Shown: positions 46,873 through 58,907 of the stretch, piece by piece
How positions within the stretch are numbered: position 1 is the first letter of the stretch
Layout of the letters: every line of letters starts with the position of its first letter
DNA from: Clarireedia homoeocarpa
Lineage: Eukaryota > Ascomycota > Leotiomycetes > Helotiales > Rutstroemiaceae
Assembly (NCBI GenBank): GCA_001465935.1
Contig: LNKV01000051.1
Span: forward strand, 1 to 64,000
Direction of reading: 5' to 3'
DNA: 64,000 nucleotides
The notes under the pieces: model-generated
Told to the model about the DNA's origin: nothing
The model's database searches: none
Seen by the model: only the letters and a program-made list of their open reading frames with translations
Position numbers and translations under genes: made by a program

Positions 46873-47963
46873 TCTCTCGCACAAACCCGTGATTTAGAGG
46901 CGGAAAAAATAACATGCGAGGTCTCAACAGCGCCGCCGCCCCCTCCCCTTTTCTTGTTCAATACATTCTGACGTGTTGTGTGGCTGAGAGATCATGGCTA
47001 ATGATCTAGCGCTAGAAGGGTTTAGGGGGGAGCTGTCAGTGCGGTGTGTGCTTGTGGATGTGCTTCCTTTCTTCCTTGCGTCTGATCCGATCTGATCTTC
47101 TCGCGAGACTGTTTGGTGGGACTCTTTGTTAGAAAATGCCTCGAACGAAACGCACCTGGCGCACGAACGAACGAACGGTCAACCATTCCGTTTAGTTCTG
47201 ACTGGGGCGGGTACAGATAGCTCGTTACTGTAAGTAGGAGGTACGTTACTATGTAAGGACTGTACATGGAGAAATGATGGGAAGTGGATTTGATTGACTG
47301 GAGAATAAGATGGAGAATAAGATGGAGAACCGATGTATATTCTATGCGTTGGCTCTTTCGGAGCTGCAAGGCCAATGCATAATAATCTATGCTTCGTATC
47401 GTTCGAGTCCAGGGGGCATGAAATCTGCTGGGAATTTCGGGGGAAAAGGTCACTGGCTACTGGTCGCTGCTGGTCATGTTGATGTTTATGGAGCAATGGC
47501 AATGGCAATAGCTAGCTAGCTAGCTAGCTGATGTTTGGTTTGGGCGTGAAAAGGCCAATATATGCAGCTTTTGCTTGGTACATACATGATATCTTCCCAG
47601 GTTTCATGTCGCCAAGCTTGGAAGATGCACTGCAACGGTACCTTGGAGCCTTGGTTTCTCGATTCCTCTATCAGAAGCACCTGCACTCCAGCATCCAGCA
47701 TCCAGCATCCAGCATCTATAGGAAGGAGAGGAAGGAGAGGAAGCAAAGGAAGTCATTCATCAAATCAAGCCAGCAGTCGTAGGGTCGTATCTATCAAAGT
47801 AGCATTACCACATGGGACACACTTACATGAATCTTTTCTTGGGTTCCCAGCAATCTCATCCAATCGCTATATGGGGATGATCCGCAGAGGGCTGAATTGG
47901 AGACGTGTTCCAGAATCTGGTAAGATCCATGAGGGCAATCACTCTTTTTGTGTTTCTGTTATT

Positions 47964-47988
47964 TTGTTTTTTTTGTTTTTTGTTTTTT

Positions 47989-48045
<57 letters not shown>

Positions 48046-48110
48046 TTTTATTTATTTATTTATTTATTTTTGTTTTTTTTTTTGTTTTTTTTTTTTTTGT
48101 GGAAAGTCCT
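47964..48110. repeat. long T-rich tract including T55
   Basis: About 145 bases of nearly pure T with occasional G or A. The longest uninterrupted run is 55 T (47990-48044), followed by TTTA repeats. The exact length is likely uncertain in the assembly. Confidence 0.9.
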
Positions 48111-49173
48111 AGGGAGAAAGTAGATCTGCGCTCTGCGTTGGCTGAAGAGCTACCGACAAAATCAAATAATAGATAATAATAAAATGATGGCGATAAGGGA
48201 TGTGATTGGCTGGCGGCGGGGATTATTGTGAATGCGACAGCCATACTACTCCGGATGGGATGTGTTGTCAGTTTGTCAATTTCACCGCGACCACACACCC
48301 GCAAAAAGCACCACAGACCATCCATCCATCCACTACACCCCCTCGATACTCGATACTCGACCTTCACCACCAACACGCGCGGCGGATGATGGATCACTCT
48401 CACTCGCACTCGCACCTCATAGTCGCACTCGCCTTCACCCGCAGACCATCAGCAACATCTCCAGAGCGCAGAACATCCCGGCCTCCTCCACTCTCCCCGT
48501 CCACCCTCTCCCTCCCTTTCATCCCAACCCAGCCAATCCTTTCTTCTGTCCTTCGTATCCCATCTTGCGACTCCGACCACCACTATAACATCTCAGCTGA
48601 GAGGAAACCTGTCAAACCTGTCATCTGTTGATCTCGATACGATCTGTGTTGGAGAACCCCAAGAAACTAATTCTTCCTTGATTTCTTCATATTCTCATTC
48701 TCATCTCCATTTCCATTCCCATTCCCATTCCCTTTTCTTTTGCTTTTTCCATTCTGGCATTGTTGTCGCTGGCCACCTCCGAGTCCTCTCTTATCACCGC
48801 CTAACACCTGATACCTGCCGCAGCTACCCTACGCCTACCTACGCCTACCCTACCCTACCCCCGAATAGCGTGTAGCCCCCCCCGCCTTCAATCTCACCCA
48901 GAAACCCAAACGAAACGTCTTTCCGCCTTCATCAGCCTTTCCGCCCCCCGGCCTCACACTTCCATCTCTGCAATACTTCATTTATTTGGCTTGATTTTGC
49001 CTGATTTTGCCACCTGTTTGTTGGATTTTATCTATATATCTGGCTATCGTTCTGCGCAACCACTCATGGCATTTCTTTGCTAAAATATCGCCCCCGAGCT
49101 TTTCTTCGCATTTAAATCGCAATCACAATCACAATTGCAATCGCAATCGCAATCCAAATCCATAGATGGCATT

Positions 49174-52100
49174 ATGATACAGATGCAACGTTCCTCGTCG
49201 CTGCCCGGGCCAGCTCATGCCTCGCCTCGTACGTTTCGTATCTACGATAAATAAACATTTCCTATGCTCTCTTATCCCTCCCTGGCGTCTGCGAATCCGT
49301 TTGCTAACGTTGTGGACTATTAGCCGTATCACCAACCATTACACATGTTTCCTCGAGAAGTCCAACGCCTTCCCCACCTGAAAGGCCCAGCGCATTACCG
49401 CGTTTGCATCGCTACCAGTCAAGAAGCCCACAGAGACCTCCTACCGCATATCAAGATGGACCAAATGATTCCGAGCGAAAACGAAGCACCCCTAGGAGAC
49501 GCTCTATCTCTCCCGCGCCCACTCACCGCGCGTCAGCTGCACAACCAATCCCAGATCAAGATACCCAAAGCCAGGAGCATGCCGCTTCATCAAAGTTCCC
49601 CCACCTACCACTCTTACAGGATCTTTCCCAGTATATGAACCCGCCCGTCATTGCCATGAATTCCATGACCATGACCATGAATACCACCCTTGAGGAGCTT
49701 GCCCATTTGGTTAGGTTGTCCAAATACCAGGAGAAAAAGCGTGCCCATTCACGCATCCGTTTGCAGCGATCCTTGGTTTCCACTGCAGTATCCGCTCGAC
49801 TGGCACGATGCGGAGAATTGGCACACAGAACTTTGGTGGACAATTTCCGTGCTGATGAAAAGAAGAATTTCGCAAACTTGTATAATGCCATACATGATGT
49901 CCGGAATTCGTGCGACGCCACCAGGCGCTACGCTTTATTGGAGCCCGACTTTGAGAGTGGACGTTCAGGTGTTCCCAGCACCGAGGACTCTGGTACCCCT
50001 TTGAACTTTCTACACGAGATTCCCCAGCGCGCTCGTGAAAGTTTACTCAATTTCTTGACCCAGATTAGGACCAATTCGGATTATTTGGCCAGCCGTATTG
50101 CAAGCCTTACGGCGCCGGAACTTGCTGCCCTGACAAGTTTCCATCAAGGATTGGAGCCCATCGATTCTGTTCTTCCCTTTCATACGCGTTCGAAGGGTCA
50201 CTCAGCTAGTGCCCATCGCAACTCGTCGCATATTCCCTCTGCAGTTGAGCGTTTGCTTTCTTTTCAGCGTCATGATCCCTTGTCTGCTTTGATTCATACT
50301 TGTTTTGCAAATTCTGCTGGCCCGGATTCCCTTGAAGACCTTAGGAGAACAGATGTTTGGGCCACGGCATGCGCCAGACTAATCACAGAGAGCAAGAGTG
50401 GAACGGACCCTTTTATTTGCAGTGTTCTGAATGTTTGGACCGCCATGAGGGACTGGTCTGGACGCAGTAATATGGAATGGTACCTGATGAAAATACTTGA
50501 GGATGGAGCCTTCCTTTTGGAGAAAGCCGAGGATCAAGCCGGAACCCGCATCCATGTTGAACCACGGAATGCCAAAGACTCCATCGCCGCTGATGAGTTT
50601 TATGAGGCCGCTATTGATGGACTTTTTGAAATTGTTGATGATCCAGGTGCAGGAGGTATTCCAGAAGGTCTGATTGAACTTGGCAATGCCATCCTACGGA
50701 AGCTTGATCCGAAGAGACATGGACCTACCAGGAGATTCCTTGTATCCAAGTGGCTATTCTCTGTTTTCTTGCTGAACGTCATTATTCATCCAGAGGTAAT
50801 GTTCAAGAAATTCCATACAAAGTTTTTTTTTTTTTGCTCACTATAATAGTCTTATGGCATGATGTCAGAATATCACATTACTGAATATGGTCGACAAAAA
50901 ATTTTGAAAGAGGTTGCGATGCGCTCGCAGCGTTTGGTTGTGGATATGACTTGGTATTATGAATTTTTTATACACTTGAACTCGATATTGACTAATGCGC
51001 TCGATAGGAACAAATCACTATCCACACCTCCGAAGATCAGAACTCACATAGAAAATATCCTTGGACGATTTCGATCTACTCGGCCATCAAAATCCATTGC
51101 GAAACTTCTTCCGGCGAGATCTGTCACTTCGCTAAGAGAGACAGCGGAGGTTCACCCCTATTTGGTTGTCGCACCGGCTGACTTTATCACTTTGGTTAAT
51201 GCGTTGTTTCCCGAGAGACGCCCTTCGTCAAGCTCATTCTCCCGGGACTCTCATCTAGGTGGATTGCGATCAGCAGCTTCGTCTGTTTCTGGTATGTCTG
51301 CAATTTCTGTGATGATTCCTCAACCAACACCCCGTGAGCCACCCGATAATGCATCTATTTTGAGCAATGATGGCTCGTCAACAATCAGTGATGTCACAAC
51401 TTCGCGGGAGCCCTTACTCAATGAGGCACCCAGCGAGTCACAGAAGCCATCATCAATCTCAATGTCTTCTATTCGCCAAAACCAAAGACTTAGCTATTAT
51501 GAGGACGACGGGTTCGAGCTTCGTGAAGCTATTCAGGAAATGGCGCGTGTTTTAGGATCCGATACAACTTCAGGCGCATGCCATCCTTGCGCTGAACGCT
51601 GGACCGTGTTATTTATGTCACCGGATGGCCAGGAATTATCGACACAGATGCTCCATGATGATGACGAGAACGAGGATGAAGAGGGTACCTCCAGTAGTGA
51701 CACGGACGAAGAAAATAACGGAGTACGAACGGATCTGGATAAAGACTACCATCAATTGAGAAGCTCCATCTTGAAGCTAGTAGAGGACTATGAGATTCCA
51801 GAATCGCTTGATTCCAGAAGCGAGTCCAAGACTTTCAGCAATCGCACTTCTACGCTAGAGAACCCCCGACGGAAGTATCGCAACAAGCAGGTATCATCGG
51901 CGCAAATACAATCAAAGAATCCATACCGACCTCGTGATCAATCTCCAATGTCCGACAAGGTGTCAAAGCATTCAAAACAAAAGTCTGATTCAGAGCATAA
52001 GTATGCTAACGCCGAACCTCCTTCTGTTCTGATTACCATGTTGGAAGCTGCGGAGTCGCAATGCAAGGCACAGTCTGATTTCATCAATGCACATCTCTAC

Positions 52101-54608
52101 TGGAAAACCCTAAATCAACTTCATCAGATTTCTTCACCTTCGCTAAAGAAAGATGGATATGCGTCTCTCTTGACTATTCTTTCCAGGGGCCCTCGGGACT
52201 CCATCAGACGGTCTACTAGTGCTGTTGAAGAATATGATGCTTGGCTAGTCTGGCTTAAGCAGTCGCAAGAACGTCATGATATCACTATTGAATCAATGAT
52301 GAAGCGTTTAAGGGCGCTGCGCGACAAGATGTGGTATGTTACGGATGTGCGAAATTCCGCAGCGTACGAGGGGGCACGTAACCTCGCCATTGCTCTGAAA
52401 TGCATGGTCACACCAAAGAAGATACCGAACTTGAATTCTACTGGCCCACGGTCGCGCTCCCTCTCCAAGGCGACTGGGAACAATTTCCTCCTGAAAACGG
52501 AGGCTCAAGTCATGGACATGGTGGCGGCGAGCGACAACCACGGCGGTCCTAACAAATTATCTGATGAACAAGCCGAGAAGACTTTGAGATGGCTGTCTCA
52601 ATTTGGAATTGAGAACTTCTGCAAAGGAGAGGAGCGGATACATCGCTTCAGCTTGGAAATCGAGCAGTGCATAAGCAAATTGGTTGGAGACAACCTAATG
52701 GAAGGCCCTGTTCTATGGTCTAGCGAACTTTATAATAGGGACAAGCGTGTTCTCGACGATGGCAAGCAGAAAGGTGACCTTTCGTTGAGTGGCTTAGGAT
52801 CTTTCAATCTCTCCGGTGAAGATGTCAATGACATGGAAAGTACTCGACGTGGTCTGCGCAGTACGGACTTCACTCGCCCTGGATTCCGCGATCTTCGGGC
52901 CATGTCTACAAGAAATAATTCACAACAAAGCTTCGATTCTGGAAGGTTCAGCTCATCGCGACTCAATCCTGGTGATTTAATGGACTCGCAAGATTACTTC
53001 GGCTTGGCAAGTCCTGTTCTGACCATTGATTCTGCAACGACTTTCTGGTCGCCTTTCCAAACTAGAGCGCATTCGCCAACTACAAGCGTTGGCAGTGTAC
53101 GTCCAAATACCGCTTCCTCGACCAACGAAACGGTTATTGGAAAAGACGAGCACACCAATGCAGCCAAGCAAAAGTTTTTGACGGATCTCAAACAAACGTT
53201 AACTAGCTTACTTCTGAGTGATCTTGGTACTCTTGTCTTTGCACGTGGTAGCGAGACAGATTCTTGGTTCTCGGGTACTCTGGGACAGGACTGTATCGAG
53301 AGAAAGGATCGTGCTGATCGGAGAGTGAAGAGGAAGAATAGGAAGCGTGTGATTGAAAAGAAGAAGAGCTTCAGGGATCTCCGTGGTGCTCAAAAGACGG
53401 AACAAACTCCAATGGAGCGTCAGGAGTCGGTTGGAGAAAGAGCAGAGAAAGGTTCTGCCTCAAGCACTAGAAGCGTCCCCGATGCTGGAACATCGGAAAG
53501 CCATTCGGTTGCTGGGAGTTCTTCAACTAGCGACTCTGTTCATGCGGCCTCGAGAAAAACTGCGCCGAAAAGTGCCTCAAAACCGCACAAAGAGTCGGAT
53601 TCTTCCGAGTTTCCTTACAAGACAGCCTTCAAACGATTATTACGGATGTTTTCCGTGCATCCAAATCCTTATGCTAAGCTCAATGCCCTGTATGAGCTCG
53701 AGCATTTAATTATTGCATACTTAACGCCATCGAACACGAAACGACCTCGCATTCGGCAAGATCAACTGCCAAATTCACCACAGTCTCCAGAAATGACGAC
53801 ACATTATAATGCCTTTGGCCCATCTGATGCAGCCGCAGCCGCACCCAGAGCGAAGAATCTCGAAGAAGCTATTGACAACTGTAGAGAACGTCGTTCTCAT
53901 ACTTTGACTCAATCGGATTCACCTTTACCCATTCTTCGAAACAGTGACCGGTCTGCGAGTTCAAATGCACCAACTCCTGCAAGCACAGATATGATTGTAG
54001 ATGTTTTGCAAGATTTATTCCGTGATGCAGATGTCAGACCCAAAACATTATTCCGCGACCTTCAATTCATTGCTTCGTTCGTTCCAGCTGCTACACTAGA
54101 TAAAACCGAACGCGGCAAGGCGTTCTGGGATGCAGGTCTCGCCGCACTAAGCCTAAAACAAGACGTCTGCCGCACCATGATTGAAATCGCCGACGAAGTC
54201 GTCGTCCACTACACCCAAACTCGCAAAACAACCACCTCCCCGGACTCCGTATCCGTCAATGGCGAATTCATGAAATACAGCATGCAAGACGCAGGCAAGA
54301 TGTGGACCATCACAGCGAAGGAGGGGGATCCTGTGGCAGAGAGGGAATTGGCGATTTTCTATCTCACACACCCGGAGTTGGTGGAAAGGATTACGGCCCC
54401 GTTGAGCAAGCCGAGAGAAACGTTCAAGGCGCAGGTGTCGGATATGCATCAGGGGAAGGAGACGGTTGTTACGGAAAAAGATCGTGAGAGGAGTGATCCG
54501 GCGACCATGTGTGTGGCGTATCATTGGATGGAGTTGAGTGCAGTTGGAGGGGATGAGTTGGCCAAGAAGTATTTGAGGCAGAGGGAGGAGTTGAATGCTA
54601 TTCCTTGA
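49174..54608 (+). CDS. large conserved fungal protein, 1,761 residues, function not recognised
   Basis: Three exons, 49174-49228, 49324-50795 and 50850-54608, all in phase. The small first exon supplies the only good ATG (MIQMQRSSSLPGPAHASP) and joins VSPTITHVSSRSPTPSPPER. The N-terminus is Ser/Pro-rich. A helical region follows (about residues 130-600) with LLSFQRHDPLSALIHTCFAN, DVWATACARLI, WYLMKILEDGAFLLEKAEDQ and KWLFSVFLLNVIIHPESYGM, whose last part resembles the C-terminal helices of RasGAP-type GTPase-activating domains (inference). The middle alternates helices with disordered Ser-rich linkers and a basic RRVKRKNRKRVIEKKKSFRD segment. The end, RELAIFYLTHPELVERI and AYHWMELSAVGGDELAKKYL, resembles Sel1-type repeats. 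A scaffold or small-GTPase regulator is possible, not shown. Confidence 0.9.
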
Positions 54609-54770
54609 TTGAGTTAAGGGATGGGTATGTGACGATTGTCAGCTGATGGGTCCTGGGGTTGGGATTGCATATTAGTGTGATGGGCAAGGGAAATATGTGG
54701 AAGGGATATGATGGATGGATACTTCGATGCACGATTTAACGATTTAAATGAATGAATGAATGAATGCTGG

Positions 54771-54793
54771 TTTTTTTTCCCCCCCCCCCCCCC
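54771..54793. repeat. T8-C15 homopolymer pair
   Basis: A T run immediately followed by 15 C on the plus strand. Confidence 0.9.
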
Positions 54794-54906
54794 TCTTTAT
54801 ACCTCGCTTTACTACTAGGGGCTTGGGATGGATGGACGCATATGGAGTTTTTTAGTTGGTTATATAGCAAGAGATACCTTTTTTATATACATACATGCCT
54901 ACCTAT

Positions 54907-54909
<3 letters not shown>

Positions 54910-54951
<42 letters not shown>
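54910..54951. repeat. CT dinucleotide microsatellite
   Basis: About twenty CT units. Confidence 0.95.
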
Positions 54952-54954
<3 letters not shown>

Positions 54955-55310
54955 GTTGCCCTCTCTCTGTATGCGTGCATTTGACCTCTATTGGGATTCT
55001 CCTCCGCTCTATGCCGTGATGACGAAATAGTATAGTATAGTGTAGTAGTGCTTCCTTATGTTTTATTCTGGAAGACACGCATGCATGCATCTATATGCAG
55101 GTAAGAATTCTAATTCTTTCGTAGAAATGGATGCGGGATGGAGTGGGGTGCTTTGAGAGTCGTATAACTAGTAAGGCTTTGGTTTGGTTTGGCTTGATTT
55201 CATACTGTTTGCAGTACTGGCTTCCTTCATGGAGATAGATGCTTGGATAGGATGGGTTATCTAGTAAGTTGGTGTGGAAAGTATTTTTTATTATTTTTTT
55301 TTATTGTGGT

Positions 55311-55312
<2 letters not shown>

Positions 55313-55344
<32 letters not shown>
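55313..55344. repeat. G32 homopolymer
   Basis: An uninterrupted run of 32 G on the plus strand, preceded by a T-rich stretch. Confidence 0.9.
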
Positions 55345-55345
<1 letters not shown>

Positions 55346-55613
55346 AGGTTTGTTGGTGGTTAATCTCAAGTAATGTAACTCGGATAAGTTAGTTAAGTTA
55401 GGGGGAATGAATAAGGTATTGAGAATGGAAATGGGAATGGGAATGGGAATGGGAAAGGAGAGATAAATTCTATTGTTCTAAGATAAGAGGGTCGGTTGGT
55501 TTAAGTTAAGTTAAGATAAGATATGTTTGGTTAAGGTAAGGCAGGGTAGGTTATGTTAAGTTGAAGAAATTTCTGGTCTGATTTGCTTTCCCCTTTTCCC
55601 GCTTGCGTTGTAG

Positions 55614-55690
55614 TGTGGTGTGGTGTGGTGTGGTGTGGTGTGGTGGAGGATAGTATGATAGATAGGATAGGATAGGATAGGATAGGATAT
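55614..55690. repeat. TGTGG and ATAGG pentanucleotide arrays
   Basis: About six TGTGG units (55614-55643) are followed closely by about five ATAGG units (55663-55687). Confidence 0.9.
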
Positions 55691-56040
55691 GGCAATGGAG
55701 GATTGGAATAGGAGCGGTTGGTATATGTATGCTGTGCTGTGCCTGAATTCGGAGGTTTGATGGTGGTGGTCTTGGGGGTGGTGGTGAGCTGAAATGGAAG
55801 CCGAGAGGAATAATCTCAAAGTTGAAGAAAAGGCGTTGGAGGGGGAATGCAGGATGCAGCGAAGCGGTTGAAAGATATGAGTGGACTGATTGGTAAACGA
55901 GCAAGCAAGCCGTAGGAGTGATTCATTTGAGGAAGTGAGCAGGATGAACAATTGGAAGCGGTGTTTGGTGTTGGATACTTGAATGGACGGATGAATGGAT
56001 GAATAGATGAATGAATGAATGAGTGATGAGACCAAGCTGC

Positions 56041-56078
56041 TTTTTTTTCCTCCCCCCCCCCCCCCCCCCCCCCCCCCC
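56041..56078. repeat. T8 and C27 homopolymers
   Basis: T8, then CCT, then 27 uninterrupted C on the plus strand. Confidence 0.9.
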
Positions 56079-56292
56079 AAAATATCGGTGGGTTGGCTGT
56101 TAATTGAATGAGCCATGAACATTCGAGATTCTTCATTCTTTACCCCGAAGTCATATATTGTCATGAGTGGCGGGCTGTCGCTGCGAATTCGTGTTCCTGG
56201 CTAAATGGCAAGGCATCTCGAGAGGACGTCAACCGATCGATATTCTTATCCATCCACGCCGTCCAGCATCTAGCACATCTCTCCTCAATCTA

Positions 56293-57855
56293 TCAATTAA
56301 AGACACCATCTCCTATTTTCACAACCTTTCCACCCTCACCATCGTTATTTTCACGCCCCTTATCACCACCACCTCTTTCCCTCTCTCCTCGTCTAACACC
56401 ATTCCAGCTCTCCCCATCCTTCTCCAAACCCACACCATCAACTCTCCCATCCTCCCTCGTCCCCTTATACCCCTCTCTTCTCCCATTCCTCTGCCTGCCT
56501 CTCTTCCCCCTTCCACTCTCCTCCGCGACTACTCTCTCCCTCTCCCTCTCCCTCAACAATCTATTCCTCTCCTTATCCAAATAATGCACCGGCCACCCGC
56601 CCACCGGCTCCGCCCGCGTCATAAACGACGTCCGCCACTTGATCGTCCAGCTCGTAAACGGGAGGTCGTAGAAGGGGAGCAGTAGGGTTAGTTGTGAGAG
56701 GGACAGCGGTTTGCTGCTGTTGGGGACGGTGAGGAGAATTGTGAGGGTTTGGAGGGATGAGAGCGGTTGGGGAGAAGGGAGGGATTGAAGTGGGGGTGAG
56801 GAAAGGGAGAGATGCGTGACGAGCTCGGTTAAGTGCATGAATTCGGGTGTTGTGTGGGATGTTGCGTTTATGTTGGATGTAGTAGGAGACTCGCTGCTGG
56901 TGCTGGGAGATGGTTCGGGGAAGATGATGTTGATTAGCATGTTCTGCACAGAGGTTTTGAATTCTGGGCCTAAGAGTTCTAGGTTCTGGATGAGCATATT
57001 GTAGTTTTTGATCTTCTCCAGCTTTTCGTATCCTTCGGCTTCTCCTTCTTTGAAGTTAAGATCAATGCCGATTTCGACCCAATTCCAACTCCAGAATTCT
57101 TCACGTTCCTTTCCGGACATGGAACGTAAGATGTCGATGAGGCTACACGATGAAGGGCTGGAGATGTTGGGGATGATGTTGTGGGTTATGCCGTGTCGGG
57201 AGATGATAATGTCTTTGAGGGATTTGTCGGCGCGAAGGGAGCGGTTGCGGCGGTGCGTGAGGTGGGAGGATGAAAATGGTTGAATCGGTGTGTTGAATGT
57301 GGCGGATAGAGGCCTATACGGGGTGGCAGCTGTGAACACTTGGGTGTTTGGTGTGGCTTCGGTGGGTTGAGGAATTGAGGCAGTGTAGATCGTTTGCTCG
57401 AACTGATATGGAGGTGTCATCATGTTTGCTCTTTCCATCGGCTTAAAAGCGTTGACTGGAGTTCTAATACCAGCATTCGCAGGTTGTGTGACCATAGGGA
57501 AATATGCTTGGAACTTCTGAATTCCTAAGGGGGGAAAGCTTGGAAATACACCCGGCACTTCAAACTTCTTTGGAATCGCTTCAAAGCTTCTGGAAGGGGT
57601 AGTCACAGTATTATCTTTGACCGGAAGAGCGGGAATGAATTCAGGTGAGGTCGCACACAACGGCTTTGATTTTTTAGCAGTTGGCTCGAAGTTTTGCGTA
57701 ATGAGTGTTCCTTGACGATAAGATTTGAACGCAAGAGCTTTCAGACTGGCAGGACTTTCAGTCTGTTTGCTGGCTTTCTCTTGATTTACAAAGGTCTTTC
57801 CTATCGTTCGAAGATCGCCGAGAGACCTCGTTGAGCGGGCGTTTTTGTTTCCCAT
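56293..57855 (-). CDS. hypothetical protein, 520 residues, partly disordered
   Basis: A single open frame from the ATG at 57855 (MGNKNARSTRSLGDLRTIGK) to the stop at 56293. No family is recognised. The first 230 residues are Pro/Thr/Ser-rich and probably disordered. A plausible folded part lies at about residues 235-410: EEFWSWNWVEIGIDLNFKEG, KNYNMLIQNLELLGPEFKTS, VQNMLINIIFPEPS, then FYDLPFTSWTIKWRTSFMTR and EPVGGWPVHYLDKER. The last 90 residues are a low-complexity Arg/Glu/Gly tail (RERERER, GRGKRGRQR), which may instead include retained non-coding sequence. The opposite strand shows Pro/Ser-rich shadow frames over this tail. It is convergent with the 1,761-residue gene across a repeat-filled spacer. 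Confidence 0.65.
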   Translation of the reverse strand: MGNKNARSTRSLGDLRTIGKTFVNQEKASKQTESPASLKALAFKSYRQGTLITQNFEPTAKKSKPLCATSPEFIPALPVKDNTVTTPSRSFEAIPKKFEVPGVFPSFPPLGIQKFQAYFPMVTQPANAGIRTPVNAFKPMERANMMTPPYQFEQTIYTASIPQPTEATPNTQVFTAATPYRPLSATFNTPIQPFSSSHLTHRRNRSLRADKSLKDIIISRHGITHNIIPNISSPSSCSLIDILRSMSGKEREEFWSWNWVEIGIDLNFKEGEAEGYEKLEKIKNYNMLIQNLELLGPEFKTSVQNMLINIIFPEPSPSTSSESPTTSNINATSHTTPEFMHLTELVTHLSLSSPPLQSLPSPQPLSSLQTLTILLTVPNSSKPLSLSQLTLLLPFYDLPFTSWTIKWRTSFMTRAEPVGGWPVHYLDKERNRLLRERERERVVAEESGRGKRGRQRNGRREGYKGTREDGRVDGVGLEKDGESWNGVRRGERERGGGDKGRENNDGEGGKVVKIGDGVFN

Positions 57856-58907
57856 TTTCGTAGTGATATTGCTGTTTAACCGAGAGTTTTTTTTTTATCA
57901 ATGTCTTGAAGCGATTGATTTAATGTTATGCTTGAGGCACTGTTCAAGATCGTATCAGCAAAGGTTCAAGAGGCTGATTGTTGAAGAAGTAAGGCAGGAG
58001 AATACGTCGGAGGGATTGTATACAGGACGTTGATCTCGGACCGATATCGACAGAGCTTCCTGTTGAATACAACCTCCTGCGGCCGAGACCGGACTCAACA
58101 ATAGAAAGAAACAGAGAAGGCTAGAGTATACAGCAGAAGATGATTTTCCTCTAGAGACGAACGTGCGAACAACGAGAGACTATCACATACCATTCAAAGT
58201 GATTTTTCCAAACTCCCAATCAACCCGGCAGGAATTTAATGACCAAATGCAAGTTCCAAAGATGAAGATCAGAGTAGATCAGGAATGTAGTTAAATAATA
58301 AGATTTAGAAAGATGCTCTTGGCCAGAAATGGTTTGTATTGTCGTTGATACAATAGGTGAAATTCGAGGATATCCTAACGTGACTTGCAGCGAGCTTCTG
58401 GATTGGCTCAGAATAGGCTTCTCTTCAATGATTTAAGTGGATAATTTATCATATGGTGTAATGTGAATGAGAAGTGAATGTGTGAATGGCACATGTCGGG
58501 AAACTGTGATGCATGTCGTGAGGATTGACCGGAAGGAGTGAATATGCTTCTGCTTCTGCTTCCTTTCAGATATCAAATCTGAGGTGAAAATAAAGATGAT
58601 GAGTGAGAAGCAGAAGCACTCACTGAGTTCAAATATATCATATTGCTAGTGATATATTACATATAGTATAAAATCTAAATAGGCTCCCACGACTAGATCA
58701 AAACCAGTAGGCTAACTCCCATTCCGCTGTTTCTCCGACTGTTATTAATTGACCGAAACGCCTTAAAATCAATCAGAATAGCACTGCCTAGTCAGACTCC
58801 GTCTCATACAACTTCATGATCAGTTGTTCTGATATATCCTAGAAATTTACCGTTCTTCGCATCCTCTATATATTCAACTCCATTCAAGATTCCTGCGCCA
58901 TTTTCTC
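57856..58907. other. intergenic
   Basis: Promoter of the hypothetical gene and 3' flank of the PhoD-like gene. No gene is supported. Confidence 0.5.

Larger units (their letters stand above)
45454..49173. other. 3.7-kb repeat-rich spacer and long leader
   Basis: No firm gene. It contains GGTGCT repeats (about 45842-45865), TGATG repeats (46032-46053), a TCTCTC run (46391-46408), GCGGTCT repeats (46660-46686), a CA run (46837-46861), GCTA repeats near 47512-47528, CAGCATC repeats near 47692-47715 and the long T-tract listed separately. A coding-like 39-codon minus frame ends at 45521 (see findings). Confidence 0.5.
54609..56292. other. repeat-rich spacer between convergent genes
   Basis: No gene. 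It holds ATGA repeats, homopolymers and CT, TGTGG and ATAGG tandem repeats, several listed separately, plus GGGAAT repeats near 55430-55455. Open frames here are artefacts of repeats. Confidence 0.6.

Noticed and set aside
47562..48176. 204-codon plus-strand frame
   Set aside because: Its second half is the T-tract read as poly-Phe, and the first half has no protein character.
56108..56685. Two plus-strand Ser/Pro/Leu-rich frames
   Set aside because: They lie opposite the low-complexity tail of the minus-strand 520-residue gene, and the repeats keep them open.
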